From the NCBI RefSeq assembly GCF_031846165.1, contig NZ_JAVRIE010000006.1:186001-250000 (forward strand): a stretch of 64,000 bases of DNA. Reading direction: 5' to 3'. The stretch comes from Glaciecola blandensis (GTDB lineage Bacteria > Pseudomonadota > Gammaproteobacteria > Enterobacterales > Alteromonadaceae). The position numbers and the translations under genes are program-made. How positions within the stretch are numbered: the stretch's first letter is position 1; each line of letters begins with the position of its first letter. Shown here in pieces: positions 27,258-36,673 of the stretch. The notes beneath the pieces are model-generated. The model was not told the origin of the DNA and did not search any database. It saw only the letters and a program-made list of their open reading frames with translations.

Positions 27258-28305
27258 ATTCCAATATTTTGGTTTGCTAATGCTTAGCATGCTGTGCATC
27301 ACAATCATTGCCAGTGTCGCTCAAGCACAAGAAAAGACCAGTCATATTTTGTTTGGTTCATGCTCCCATCAAGACAAAGAGATGCCTATTTTTGATGCCA
27401 TACTCAAGCAACCTGCCGACGCTTTCATCTTTTTAGGCGACAATATTTATGGTGATACCAACGATATGCAGGAGCTTCGTAATAAATATGAAAAACTGGG
27501 AAGCAATGAGGGATTCAAAGCTTTACGAAACAAAGTACCGGTGTACGCCATTTGGGATGATCATGACTTTGGTGAAAACGATGCTGGTAAAGAGTACCCC
27601 AATAAAAAAGCATCTAAAGAGATTATGTTGGATTTTTGGAAGGTACCTTTAAACAGTCCTCGCAGAAAACATTCCGACGGACTCTATGGTAGTTATGTCA
27701 TTGGCGAAGGAGAGCAGGCAATAAGGCTTATATTGCCTGACTTGCGCTACATGCGAGATGATTTAAGTTCGGTTGGCACATTAGCCTACTACGCAGATCG
27801 AAAACCAAAGGACATGGGTCCTTACGAAAAATCAACAGGCTCAATGTTAAGTGAGCAACAATGGGTTTGGCTTGAAAACGAATTACAACAAGATGAAAAA
27901 ATAAAGATTGTCGGTTCAAGCTTGCAATTAATCGCAGACTTTACGGGCTGGGAATCGTGGGCCAACTTTGACGATCGACAGCGTTTGTTTGATTTGATCA
28001 AAAAACACAAAGTAAACGGTGTCATGATCATCAGTGGCGATACACATTGGGGAGAAATATCGAAGTATCAAGAAACCATGGATTATCCGCTTTGGGACAT
28101 CACTAGCTCTGGCTTAACCGAAGAATGGAAGCAAGTCAGTCCGAACAAGCACCGAGTCTCTGGTGCAAGTTCTGATGTGAACTTTGGCTTTATCAACGTG
28201 GATTGGGAACCAGCCGATCCTAAAATTCATTTCGGTTTAAGAGATCTGAACGGCAACATTGTGATGGAACAAAACATCACTTTGTCGAGCTTGTCCCCAT
28301 ATTAA
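27241..28305 (+). CDS. Secreted PhoD-like phosphatase/phosphodiesterase
   Basis: This 354-residue exported metallophosphatase has a signal peptide ending near AQA. PhoD/calcineurin-like motifs follow: HILFGSCSHQD, IFLGDNIYGDT, YAIWDDHDFGENDAG and IISGDTHWGE. The ATG at 27241 follows AAGGA; the longer frame from 27187 lies inside the previous gene. It works with the upstream alkaline-phosphatase-type enzyme, probably in organophosphate use. A repeat element begins 22 bases after its stop. Confidence 0.87.
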   Translation: MKQTSKFQYFGLLMLSMLCITIIASVAQAQEKTSHILFGSCSHQDKEMPIFDAILKQPADAFIFLGDNIYGDTNDMQELRNKYEKLGSNEGFKALRNKVPVYAIWDDHDFGENDAGKEYPNKKASKEIMLDFWKVPLNSPRRKHSDGLYGSYVIGEGEQAIRLILPDLRYMRDDLSSVGTLAYYADRKPKDMGPYEKSTGSMLSEQQWVWLENELQQDEKIKIVGSSLQLIADFTGWESWANFDDRQRLFDLIKKHKVNGVMIISGDTHWGEISKYQETMDYPLWDITSSGLTEEWKQVSPNKHRVSGASSDVNFGFINVDWEPADPKIHFGLRDLNGNIVMEQNITLSSLSPY

Positions 28306-28327
28306 GGGTGACCATAGCGCGCGCATT

Positions 28328-28567
28328 AAAAAGGGGTCAGAGTTAGTTAAAAAAGGGGTCAGAGTTAGTTAAAAAAGGGGTCAGAGTTAATTATTTTTCG
28401 CGGTTTGTTCAGGTCCTTAGTAATATAAACCTTCAAATGGCATGGATGCCATTTGGGAGTGGGCAGGACGCCGAAAAGCGTGTTTATATTACTAAGGACC
28501 TGTGCAAGCCTGAAAGAAACAATAATTAACTCTGACCCCTTTTTTAACTAACTCTGACCCCTTTTTT
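28328..28567. mobile_element. Structured non-coding repeat element, copy 2
   Basis: This is the same element as 23234-23429, but with three tandem left ends (from 28328, 28349 and 28371) and two right ends (28521-28545 and 28546-28567). The outer copies end in TTAGTT instead of TTAATT. The 21-bp inner stem (28410-28430 with 28482-28502) and the AAATGGCAT hairpin (28435-28454) are conserved. It fills the gap between the convergent phosphatase and tusA genes, ending 5 bases from the tusA stop. Confidence 0.8.
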
Positions 28568-28572
28568 GCTTT

Positions 28573-28818
28573 TTACACACCTTTTTTGATGACGTAGCGA
28601 TAAGGTGCCTGTGCAGTATCAGAAGCAACTAAGGTATGTTGCATAAAACGGCAGAAGCTGGGGACATCGCGAGTTGTTGAGTGATCATCTGCACTGATAG
28701 CTAAGGTTTCACCGTTTTGCATTTTACGGATTTGCAAGCGGATCATCATGACAGGCTCTGGACAACGCAAGCCAATGGCGTCTAACTGATGATCTGCTTG
28801 TTCAAATATGTCCGTCAT
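28573..28818 (-). CDS. tusA: TusA-family sulfurtransferase
   Basis: This 81-residue sulfur carrier has the hallmark LRCPEPVM (catalytic Cys19, CPxP motif). TusA passes persulfide sulfur from IscS to the 2-thiouridine tRNA pathway. The length matches the family. The start shares one base with the pyrE stop (TAATG in the minus direction), so the two are coupled. The repeat element lies immediately downstream. Confidence 0.92.
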   Translation of the reverse strand: MTDIFEQADHQLDAIGLRCPEPVMMIRLQIRKMQNGETLAISADDHSTTRDVPSFCRFMQHTLVASDTAQAPYRYVIKKGV

Positions 28819-29459
28819 TAGATCCCGTATTGCGCGCGATAGTTGTTGATTGCAGAAAATGCGTCTTCGTATCCGCCTTTTTCAGCTAAATACTCAATCA
28901 CATCTGCTAAGCTCACAATGGAAATAACCTGTGTACCAAAGTCTCTTTCCACTTCTTGAATAGCGGATAACTCGCCTTTGCCTTTTTCTTGGCGATCTAG
29001 CGCAATTAATACACCGGCAAGACTCGCTTCATGTTGCTCAATCAACTGCATAGACTCACGAATAGCGGTACCAGCCGTAATCACATCATCCACCAGCATG
29101 ATCTTGCCTTCTAGTGGGCTGCCTACTAAGTTGCCACCTTCACCATGCGTTTTCGCTTCTTTGCGATTAAAACAATAAGGAACATCTTTGTCATGGTCAT
29201 TAGATAACGCAACAGCAGTGGTTGTTGCTATAGGAATGCCCTTATAAGCAGGGCCAAATAGCACATCAAAATCGACATTCGAAGCTTGCAGAGCGGCTGC
29301 GTAGTAACGACCTAACTTAGCTAAATCGCCACCCCTATTGAATAAACCCGCATTAAAAAAGTATGGACTGACTCGTCCAGACTTAAGTGTAAACTCGCCA
29401 AAACGAAGAACGTTGCGCGCTATCGCAAACTCTATGAATTCTTTTTTATAATCCTGCAT
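28818..29459 (-). CDS. pyrE: Orotate phosphoribosyltransferase
   Basis: PyrE joins orotate with PRPP to make OMP in pyrimidine synthesis. The 213-residue length is normal. The PRPP loop MLVDDVITAGTA, the substrate loop RKEAKTHGEGG and FGPAYKGIPI are all present. It follows rph after 68 bases, an order (rph-pyrE) shared with E. coli. In E. coli pyrE is controlled by attenuation; no clear attenuator hairpin was made out here. Confidence 0.96.
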   Translation of the reverse strand: MQDYKKEFIEFAIARNVLRFGEFTLKSGRVSPYFFNAGLFNRGGDLAKLGRYYAAALQASNVDFDVLFGPAYKGIPIATTTAVALSNDHDKDVPYCFNRKEAKTHGEGGNLVGSPLEGKIMLVDDVITAGTAIRESMQLIEQHEASLAGVLIALDRQEKGKGELSAIQEVERDFGTQVISIVSLADVIEYLAEKGGYEDAFSAINNYRAQYGI

Positions 29460-29527
29460 GACCTTTCCACATTACGTTTTTTACTTTGGCGCCTAGCGAC
29501 GCCAACTTGCTATCTTCTCGAACGGGT

Positions 29528-30241
29528 TTACGCTAAAGCACTTTTCTGAGCATCGAAAAGCTCTTTAATTCCGTCATTGGCTAATGACAGCATTTCGTTC
29601 ATTTCGTCGAAGGAGAACGGGTCGCCTTCCGCTGTGCCCTGAACTTCGATCAACTTGCCAGTATCCGTCATAACTACGTTCATATCGGTTTCAGCATCCG
29701 AATCTTCGAGGTACTCAAGATCCGCAATTGGGTTACCTTTATAAACACCCACTGATACCGCGGCGATCATATGCTTCATAGGGTTCGCTTTTAAGATCCC
29801 CTTCTTGCGCATCCAAGTGAGAGCATCGACTAAGGCAACACAGGCACCGGTGATTGACGCTGTGCGCGTGCCACCATCGGCTTGGATAACGTCACAGTCT
29901 AACGTAATTGTATTTTCACCAAGGAGTTTTAAATCAACCGCTGCACGCAATGAACGTGCAATCAAACGTTGTATCTCTAAGGTACGGCCGCCTTGCTTGC
30001 CACGAGCCGCTTCGCGATCTGAACGAGTATGCGTTGCGCGCGGTAACATGCTGTATTCAGCTGTTATCCAACCTTTGCCTTGGCCTTTCATAAAGCGAGG
30101 CACGCCTTCAACTACAGATGCATTACAAAGCACTTTAGTATTGCCAAACTCAATCAATACAGACCCTTCTGCATGACAGGTGAAATTACGGGTAATTGTT
30201 ACGGGACGAATTTGACTAGCAGTTCTGCCGCTTGGACGCAT
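29528..30241 (-). CDS. rph: Ribonuclease PH
   Basis: This phosphorolytic 3'-5' exoribonuclease trims tRNA 3' ends. Family segments RPSGRTASQIRPVTI, EGSVLIEFGNTKVLC, GWITAEYSMLPRATH and TITLDCDVIQADGGTRTASITGA are present over 237 residues, the usual length. The ATG at 30241 follows AAGGAG and is preferred to one at 30298. It is upstream of pyrE in a leftward transcript and divergent from yicC. Confidence 0.96.
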   Translation of the reverse strand: MRPSGRTASQIRPVTITRNFTCHAEGSVLIEFGNTKVLCNASVVEGVPRFMKGQGKGWITAEYSMLPRATHTRSDREAARGKQGGRTLEIQRLIARSLRAAVDLKLLGENTITLDCDVIQADGGTRTASITGACVALVDALTWMRKKGILKANPMKHMIAAVSVGVYKGNPIADLEYLEDSDAETDMNVVMTDTGKLIEVQGTAEGDPFSFDEMNEMLSLANDGIKELFDAQKSALA

Positions 30242-30403
30242 GGTTGACTCCTTAATTTTGAAGCGCGGATTATAACGTAGTTGATGCGAAATAACCAAAG
30301 CCTGTTAAACTATTGTGGCTTGTTGCTGGTTATCATTTTCAACACATTTCAGAAATAACCAGTCGAGCACCAATATTCACTTATAACTCGATTAGGAAAT
30401 ACT

Positions 30404-31267
30404 ATGATTTACAGCATGACTGGCTTTGCGCGACGTGAAATTAAAGCGGAATGGGGCAACGCCGTTTGGGAAATTCGCTCGGTTAATCAGCGCTACCTTG
30501 AAACCTTCTTCCGCTTACCAGAGCAATTTAGAAGCCTTGAACCCATTTTGCGTGAACGCTTTCGTAAAGGCCTTCAGCGCGGAAAGGTAGAATGCGCGCT
30601 TCGCTTTAACATGAACGATGCAGCAAGCAATAGCATCAACGTGAACGAAGAACTCGCCAAGAAAGTAATAGAAGCCACCGCATGGGTTCAAAAGCAAGGC
30701 GACGTAGCAATGACTAATCCAATCGAAGTTTTGCGCTGGCCTGGCGTTATTGCCGCGCAAGAAGCCGATATGGATACCATACAAGCAGACATGCTCAAGT
30801 GCTTTGACGAAACCTTCAAAGACTTTGTTGCCTCGCGCGCCAGTGAAGGCGAAAACATGAAAGCACTTATTGTTCAACGCCTAGAAGCTATCCAAGCTGA
30901 ATCAGAAAAAGTAGCTGCGCACATGCCAACGGTTATCGAATGGCAAAAAGACCGTATTCGCGCGAAGTTTACCGAAGCAAAAATGGAATTGGACGCCACT
31001 CGCGTTGAACAAGAAATGGTGCTGCTGGCGCAAAAGATGGATGTGGCAGAAGAGCTTGATCGCTTAAATAGCCACGTAAACGAAACCTTATCCATCATGA
31101 AAAAAGGCGGTGCCGTTGGCCGACGTTTGGACTTTATGATGCAAGAATTCAATCGCGAGGCCAATACACTGGGCTCAAAATCAATTAATACCGAAGTGAC
31201 GCAATCTGCGGTTGAGTTGAAGGTGTTGATTGAGCAGATGCGTGAGCAGATCCAGAATATTGAGTAA
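30404..31267 (+). CDS. yicC: YicC family endoribonuclease
   Basis: The 287-residue protein begins MIYSMTGFARRE and ends in the conserved FMMQEFNREANTLGSKSIN segment, both characteristic of YicC. E. coli YicC acts on small RNA and mRNA turnover as a metal-dependent ribonuclease. Divergence from rph-pyrE is a common gammaproteobacterial arrangement. A bulged terminator hairpin follows at 31341. Confidence 0.95.
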   Translation: MIYSMTGFARREIKAEWGNAVWEIRSVNQRYLETFFRLPEQFRSLEPILRERFRKGLQRGKVECALRFNMNDAASNSINVNEELAKKVIEATAWVQKQGDVAMTNPIEVLRWPGVIAAQEADMDTIQADMLKCFDETFKDFVASRASEGENMKALIVQRLEAIQAESEKVAAHMPTVIEWQKDRIRAKFTEAKMELDATRVEQEMVLLAQKMDVAEELDRLNSHVNETLSIMKKGGAVGRRLDFMMQEFNREANTLGSKSINTEVTQSAVELKVLIEQMREQIQNIE

Positions 31268-31340
31268 GGCGTCGACAAACCGAAATCCTCTAGAAGTACC
31301 TCACTAGCAACCTATTAAGGCTCACCGCCTCTGACATTGT

Positions 31341-31380
31341 CCGCCAACTGTTTTCGAGCAGTTAGGCGGGTCTATTTTTA
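31341..31380 (+). terminator. Bulged terminator hairpin after yicC
   Basis: CCGCCAACTG pairs with CAGTTAGGCGG (one bulged base) around an 8-base loop and is followed by a T-rich tail TCTATTTTTATT. Confidence 0.5.
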
Positions 31381-31454
31381 TTAAGTGGACAGTTAGCAGA
31401 AAGCTACTTCTCGGACGTATTTAAGAACAGATAAGATCTTAAATCCAAGAAATC

Positions 31455-31475
31455 AAATGATAATTGTTATCATTT
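31455..31475. promoter_or_regulatory. Fur box
   Basis: A 21-bp perfect dyad, AAATGATAA-TTG-TTATCATTT, contains GATAAT-T-GTTATC, matching the 6-1-6 Fur consensus at 11 of 12 positions. It lies 81 bases upstream of the siderophore receptor start, so iron repression of receptor and piuC is expected. Confidence 0.88.
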
Positions 31476-31556
31476 GCATTTACATGCTCATTTAAATTTA
31501 TTACACTCGCCCTTGAACTAATAACACAATCATTAATCCAAGGACCGATATTTACT

Positions 31557-33860
31557 ATGTCATCTCAAAATAGAACCCTTTCTTCACTAGGCTCCGGCGC
31601 ACTATTAACGACGTTAGCCATTGGTTTGGGTAACGCTTTTGCAAGTGATACCGTTGAACAGTGTGATAAAGCTGATACGCAATGCACAGAAGAGGCAATC
31701 GAGCTAATACGCGTCCATGGCGTTCGTAACTCTTTGTACAACGTAAAGAACTCTGGCGATATTCGCCGCATGGCTGATTTAGTTGACACTCCTCAAACAA
31801 TTACGGTCCTTACTAAAGATCAAATTGAAGAGTCTGGAAAAAGTGACCTCAAAGAAATCCTTGCTGCTCAAGCAGGCGTTACACTAGGTACCGGTGAAAA
31901 CGGCAATGCATTTGGTGACCGCTACATTATTCGAGGCCACGAAGCTCGTTCAGATGTATTTGTTGATGGTTTGCGTGACCCAGGTATGACGACACGTGAA
32001 AGCTTTGCTACTGAGCAAATCGAAATCACCAAAGGTCCAAGCTCTACTTTTGCAGGGCGCGGATCTTCAGGCGGCGCTGTAAACAGTATCTCTAAGAAAG
32101 CGTCAACTGCTTATGATTTTGGCCGTGTTGATGCCAGTATCGGTACTGACGATTATTATAGATTGGGGCTTGATTACAACACACCTATAAGCACCAACTT
32201 TGCTACACGTGTGAATATATTAGCAGCAGAAGAAGATGCGCCAGGTCGTGAGGGTATTAGCCGCAGTCGTAACGGGATTTTACTTTCAGGCTTATACGAC
32301 AACCTTGATGACCTGCGCGTTTATACTGATCTTTACTATTTAGAAGCAGAAGACACCCCAGATTTAGGGAGTTATTTTGACAGTGAAACTCGCTCACCAA
32401 TAGAAGACATTCCTGTTTACGCACAAGATGAAGACTTTTTAGATTCTGAGGTATTCGCATTTACCGTGCGCACTGAATACGACATAAACGAAAATATGAC
32501 CTTCTACAATTCAACACGTTATGGTGAAACCAGTAATGGTTATATGTCTACTGGTGCTAGAGGCACCGTTAGAGATGACTCTGACCCATTGGCACCCGGC
32601 GTAGATACAGTGAATCTAAGCACTCACCAAGGTTGGCAGGAAGTAGAGTATTTCGCTACGCAATTTAACTTGCTTTGGGATGTTGATGCCGCGGGTATTG
32701 AACACAAGCTACTATTTGGTTTTGAATTTACCGACGAAGAAGTCGATAACGGCGTATATAGCTATGAAAGTACCGGCGATACGAATTGTGTTACAAGTGG
32801 TCGCCGCGGTGCGAGTGCAGCTTATTGCCTTATTGACCCGTCGGGTAACCTGTATGACAACGTAAGTAATTTGATTGGTCGAGACATCACTCGCGGTGAT
32901 TCTGATGCCTTGTTCAAAGCACAAACAAGCGCCTTTTACGTTATGGATACTGCAACCATTAACGAAAATTGGCAGGTATTTGCAGGTTTACGATTTGATA
33001 GTATTGATTACAGCAATGACGTTGTGAGCCGAGGTACTGAGCTTGATTACGCATACAATGATGAATTCTACAACGGCCATTTAGGTTTAGTATATAGCAT
33101 TACCGATGATGCAAATGTATATGCTACTTACTCAACGGCAACTAATATAAACGGCGGTGAATCTGACCTTGGTGCAAACTGTGGATACGGCGGTTTATGC
33201 GGTGACCCTGATCAAGCATCTGTAGCAGACCCTGAAATTGTAGAAAACATTGAGCTGGGTACTAAGTGGTCAATATTAGATGAAAAGCTATTTATAGCTG
33301 CTGCATGGTTTCAGTTAACTAAGTCAGATGTGATGGAAAGTGTGGGTGATGCCTATTCAACCCTTGGTTCACTCAACACAGGTAAAAACCGTGTAGATGG
33401 TTTTGAATTTGCTATGAACGGTAATATTACCGAAAAACTCAGTGTCCAAATTAGTGCTGCTGTGATGGAATCCGAAGTGTTAGATTCTTATGACGAAGAC
33501 AATATTGGCCTAGAGCTAAGTAACTTTGCTGGCAACAGCTTCTACGCTCAATTACGTTATCAGTTAACTGAAGACTTCGCCTTTGGTGGTGATTTCACCC
33601 ATAAAGGCGAAATGTACGGCGGCCAACCTGATACTGCGGCAAGTTATAACAGTACCAATGGCTATTACAGCATTGTGGTGCCTAGTTATAAGGTTGTAAG
33701 CTTGTTTGCTAACTATAGTGTGAACGAGTCAACCACTGTTCGCTTGAATCTTGGGAATGTGACTGACGAAGAATATTGGACAGCTGCTTACCGTTCAGGT
33801 GCATTTATGTACTTGGGTGATGGGCGTTCAGCTCGTGCCACTATTACTTATGAGTTTTAA
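31557..33860 (+). CDS. TonB-dependent siderophore receptor
   Basis: This 767-residue outer-membrane receptor is of the catecholate type (Fiu/CirA/FhuE-like siderophore family). The plug domain shows VDTPQTITVLTKDQIEESG, RYIIRGHEARSDVFVDGLRD and ITKGPSSTFAGRGSSGGAVN, typical of siderophore receptors. The barrel ends ATITYEF with terminal Phe. The ATG at 31557 opens a signal-like stretch and follows AAGGA. The longer frame from 31464 starts just upstream, within the Fur-box region. Iron control is shown by the Fur box, and piuC follows within 25 bases. Confidence 0.93.
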   Translation: MSSQNRTLSSLGSGALLTTLAIGLGNAFASDTVEQCDKADTQCTEEAIELIRVHGVRNSLYNVKNSGDIRRMADLVDTPQTITVLTKDQIEESGKSDLKEILAAQAGVTLGTGENGNAFGDRYIIRGHEARSDVFVDGLRDPGMTTRESFATEQIEITKGPSSTFAGRGSSGGAVNSISKKASTAYDFGRVDASIGTDDYYRLGLDYNTPISTNFATRVNILAAEEDAPGREGISRSRNGILLSGLYDNLDDLRVYTDLYYLEAEDTPDLGSYFDSETRSPIEDIPVYAQDEDFLDSEVFAFTVRTEYDINENMTFYNSTRYGETSNGYMSTGARGTVRDDSDPLAPGVDTVNLSTHQGWQEVEYFATQFNLLWDVDAAGIEHKLLFGFEFTDEEVDNGVYSYESTGDTNCVTSGRRGASAAYCLIDPSGNLYDNVSNLIGRDITRGDSDALFKAQTSAFYVMDTATINENWQVFAGLRFDSIDYSNDVVSRGTELDYAYNDEFYNGHLGLVYSITDDANVYATYSTATNINGGESDLGANCGYGGLCGDPDQASVADPEIVENIELGTKWSILDEKLFIAAAWFQLTKSDVMESVGDAYSTLGSLNTGKNRVDGFEFAMNGNITEKLSVQISAAVMESEVLDSYDEDNIGLELSNFAGNSFYAQLRYQLTEDFAFGGDFTHKGEMYGGQPDTAASYNSTNGYYSIVVPSYKVVSLFANYSVNESTTVRLNLGNVTDEEYWTAAYRSGAFMYLGDGRSARATITYEF

Positions 33861-33884
33861 TAGTACTAAATAGGAAGTATTTCA

Positions 33885-34565
33885 ATGGTCTTAATTGAGC
33901 AGTTGCTAAGCAAAACACAAGTAGAAGAGTTTCGTAGTTCGCTTAATCAAGTACCTTGGAATGACGGAAAAGAAACAGCGATGGGGATGGCCTCTGGCGT
34001 CAAGCAAAACGGCCAAACTGATGCTAGCGATAAACAGGTGCAAGCACTTGCTAATAAATTACTTGGCATTTTTGGCAGTACACCAAAATTGATATCGGCA
34101 GCACTACCTCATCGCATATTTCCACCGTGTTTTAATCGCTATTCCAGTGGTGAAACTTACGGATTTCATGTTGATGCCGCCATTATGCGCATGCCCCATA
34201 ATAACGAAGTATTACGTTCAGATATGTCTATGACAACGTTTTTGTCAGAAGCTGATGAATACGACGGTGGTGAGCTTATTATTCAAACCGAATTTGGTGA
34301 GCAGAAAGTTAAACTCAATGCCGGCGATGCAGTATTGTATCCCTCAAGTAGCCTACACAAAGTTACACCCGTTACGGCCGGTGAGCGTGTTGCAGCAATT
34401 ACATGGATGCAAAGTTTAGTTCCTAACATTCATATGCGCCAAACCTTGTATGAACTTGACCAGAGTATTCAAGGTTTACTTCAAAACCCCAGTATACAAC
34501 GTGACGAACTAGACCGTTTGCATCACGTGTATCACAACCTCATTCGCCAATCTTCACAGGTGTAA
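33885..34565 (+). CDS. piuC: PKHD-type Fe(II)/2-oxoglutarate hydroxylase (PiuC/YbiX)
   Basis: This 226-residue dioxygenase has an iron-ligand His/Asp in YGFHVDAAIM (HxD about residues 97-99), a distal His in SSSLHKVTPV (about 157) and an Arg in GERVAAITW. The family is nearly always next to TonB siderophore receptors, as here, and is thought to process the imported ligand. It is second in the Fur-controlled operon. Its last 26 bases overlap the convergent acyltransferase gene. Confidence 0.93.
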   Translation: MVLIEQLLSKTQVEEFRSSLNQVPWNDGKETAMGMASGVKQNGQTDASDKQVQALANKLLGIFGSTPKLISAALPHRIFPPCFNRYSSGETYGFHVDAAIMRMPHNNEVLRSDMSMTTFLSEADEYDGGELIIQTEFGEQKVKLNAGDAVLYPSSSLHKVTPVTAGERVAAITWMQSLVPNIHMRQTLYELDQSIQGLLQNPSIQRDELDRLHHVYHNLIRQSSQV

Positions 34566-35775
34566 TTCTTCTCGTAAATAACACTCTCGACTTACGCTTA
34601 CCATTTAACAGAGTGCCGATACAAGTAGACCTCACCATTAAATCGTACAGCAGAACTGAAGTTCCAAGCGTTAATAGAAAAACACTAACGAACTTAAGCA
34701 TCCAAGGGAGCTGAAGTTCAGCGAACGCAATCTGTAGCCAAATAACAATTGGCAGATGAACGAGATACATCCAATATGAAGCATCTGCGACGTATTGAAC
34801 CAGTTTGTTCGGACTAGATAGCCATTTTTTACAAACCCCAATACTCAATGAAATGAGAGACCACATCATAACGGCATAGCTCAGCATAAAACTGGCTTTT
34901 AATAAGCTGTAATGCGGGTGGCCAATATTACCCTGGAAACCAGATAGATAAATTGCTCCGGTGATAGAAGCAATACACAAAGCAATCTTTGTGAGAGTAA
35001 TATGAGCGAGAGACTCAATCATCGTTACATCTCTTTGTAGCAACCAACCAAACACAAAGAAACCACCATAAAGGCAAAGCAATGGCACATGGGGTAATAG
35101 AGATTTATCTGGTGTATCCAAGCCCCAGTTCTGCATAAACCACAAGCCAATAGCTGTTGGTGACGCAATCAACAAAATCATCCACGATGAGCGACTCGTC
35201 ATGCCAACAATGTGATCTGCGAGCATAGAAAGTCGATGCTTACTGGGCCCGTGTAAACTGATCAGCCATCTAAATACGAGAACACAGAAAGAGATTAACA
35301 ATAAATAATATAGAAACCATAGATGTGTACCGGTGAGCAGTCCTTGAGGTAATTCAGCCAAGCTAGCAAAACCTGCTTTCAGCCCATTCACAATATTGAC
35401 ATCACCTCGCATACTTTCAGCACCCATGACCCAAGCTGAAACCAATAATGGTCGCAAGGCAAACCAACCTATAAGTAAGGGCAGACCTATACGCATTAAT
35501 CGAGATTGGATAAAGGGTTTTATACCCTTTCTACTCAAAGTCATATGACTAAAATAGCCAGCAATCAGAAAAAACAGCGCCATCCGAAAGGAATGACTGA
35601 CCAATACAAAGTTTGGCAGAATATCGCTGGTTGACATATCCATTACCGCCCAACCAATAAAGATGGGCATGAAGGACAATGCTGTGTGAAATGCTATCCC
35701 TAGAATCAAAGCAAAACTTCTTACAGCATCAAGGTAGTCCAATCGTGAGTTATGTTGTATCGCCATTTCCGTCAT
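34540..35775 (-). CDS. Acyltransferase 3 family membrane protein (OpgC-like)
   Basis: This 411-residue integral membrane acyltransferase has about ten helices. It opens RLDYLDAVRSFALILGIAFHT with the conserved Arg and catalytic His of acyltransferase-3 proteins and resembles OpgC/MdoC. Such enzymes add acyl groups to surface or periplasmic glycans; the acceptor is unknown. An ATG at 35766 is an alternative start. The 3' end overlaps piuC by 26 bases on the opposite strand. Confidence 0.82.
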   Translation of the reverse strand: MTEMAIQHNSRLDYLDAVRSFALILGIAFHTALSFMPIFIGWAVMDMSTSDILPNFVLVSHSFRMALFFLIAGYFSHMTLSRKGIKPFIQSRLMRIGLPLLIGWFALRPLLVSAWVMGAESMRGDVNIVNGLKAGFASLAELPQGLLTGTHLWFLYYLLLISFCVLVFRWLISLHGPSKHRLSMLADHIVGMTSRSSWMILLIASPTAIGLWFMQNWGLDTPDKSLLPHVPLLCLYGGFFVFGWLLQRDVTMIESLAHITLTKIALCIASITGAIYLSGFQGNIGHPHYSLLKASFMLSYAVMMWSLISLSIGVCKKWLSSPNKLVQYVADASYWMYLVHLPIVIWLQIAFAELQLPWMLKFVSVFLLTLGTSVLLYDLMVRSTCIGTLLNGKRKSRVLFTRRITPVKIGE

Positions 35776-35830
35776 CTTTTATGTAGAGTATTGTTGGGCA
35801 TTGTTGTTGAGTGCTCTCAAATTGATCAAC

Positions 35831-36448
35831 TCAGTAAAAACTGACCTTATCTATCTCGTAATCAAAAGTTGTTTTTTGTATGCCATACGCCACAATACTT
35901 AAACTATTGATTGTCTGAGTATTTAGTTCAGTTTGCTCTGACCAACTACGCTTGAGCGAATCGAAAGGAATGTCTACTTGGTGAAACTTACCGTCGGCTG
36001 GCGCCAAAACGACCGATGAGTGATAATCAAAGTTAGTTATTTCCGTGCTATTGGCCGAGATCGAAATACTGCCGCTGTCTATTTTAACCAGCATACTGAT
36101 GCCCTTGTATTTACTAGCATCAAAAGGTTTACCCTCGCCATCAAGCAGCAAAACCGTACTTGCCCAACCCGGTTGTCCGCGCGGTGGCACAATTTCACCT
36201 GCTAAATGTATTATGCCATTATTAACATCAATCTCGGTTTGTGTGCTGCCACCCACCATGGTGTCGTCCAAAATTTGCCTAGGTAAACCAAAGCTATTAT
36301 TAGTTTTGTCACTAAAATCATCTATTAAGATAGTTTCAGTGTCCGCAATTGAGGATCCAGACATTGCAATAAGCAATGCTGCAAACGCGGCGCTCAGTAA
36401 GTGTGTAGCACGAGGACGTTTATTTAATAAGGTAAATCGCTGTTTCAT
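35831..36448 (-). CDS. CIA30-family secreted protein
   Basis: The 205-residue protein has a signal peptide ending near SIA. The CIA30 beta-sandwich pattern follows: DDFSDKTN, DDTMVGGSTQTEI, GEIVPPRGQPGWAS and a C-terminal YGIQKTTFDYEIDKVSFY. The name comes from a mitochondrial complex-I assembly factor, but bacterial exported members have unknown roles and may bind carbohydrate. It lies 55 bases downstream of the leftward acyltransferase gene start, so the order fits a short leftward operon. Confidence 0.78.
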   Translation of the reverse strand: MKQRFTLLNKRPRATHLLSAAFAALLIAMSGSSIADTETILIDDFSDKTNNSFGLPRQILDDTMVGGSTQTEIDVNNGIIHLAGEIVPPRGQPGWASTVLLLDGEGKPFDASKYKGISMLVKIDSGSISISANSTEITNFDYHSSVVLAPADGKFHQVDIPFDSLKRSWSEQTELNTQTINSLSIVAYGIQKTTFDYEIDKVSFY

Positions 36449-36673
36449 AAGTTTGCTCCAAAGGTAATATAGTTGAACTGATTCACGCTAGCTGCTTGCA
36501 TAATGACAAACAGAGCGGTCAGACCTTATAGAGTAAGTGTCGATGGAAAGACAAAAGGTGACATGAAAATTTAAAGTTTTAAAAAGAAGTCAAAAATAGG
36601 AAATAATTTGTCACTTTTATTTTCTTTATGGCACTTATTGATTAGAAGACCTTCGTTATTAAAATGAGAAAGT

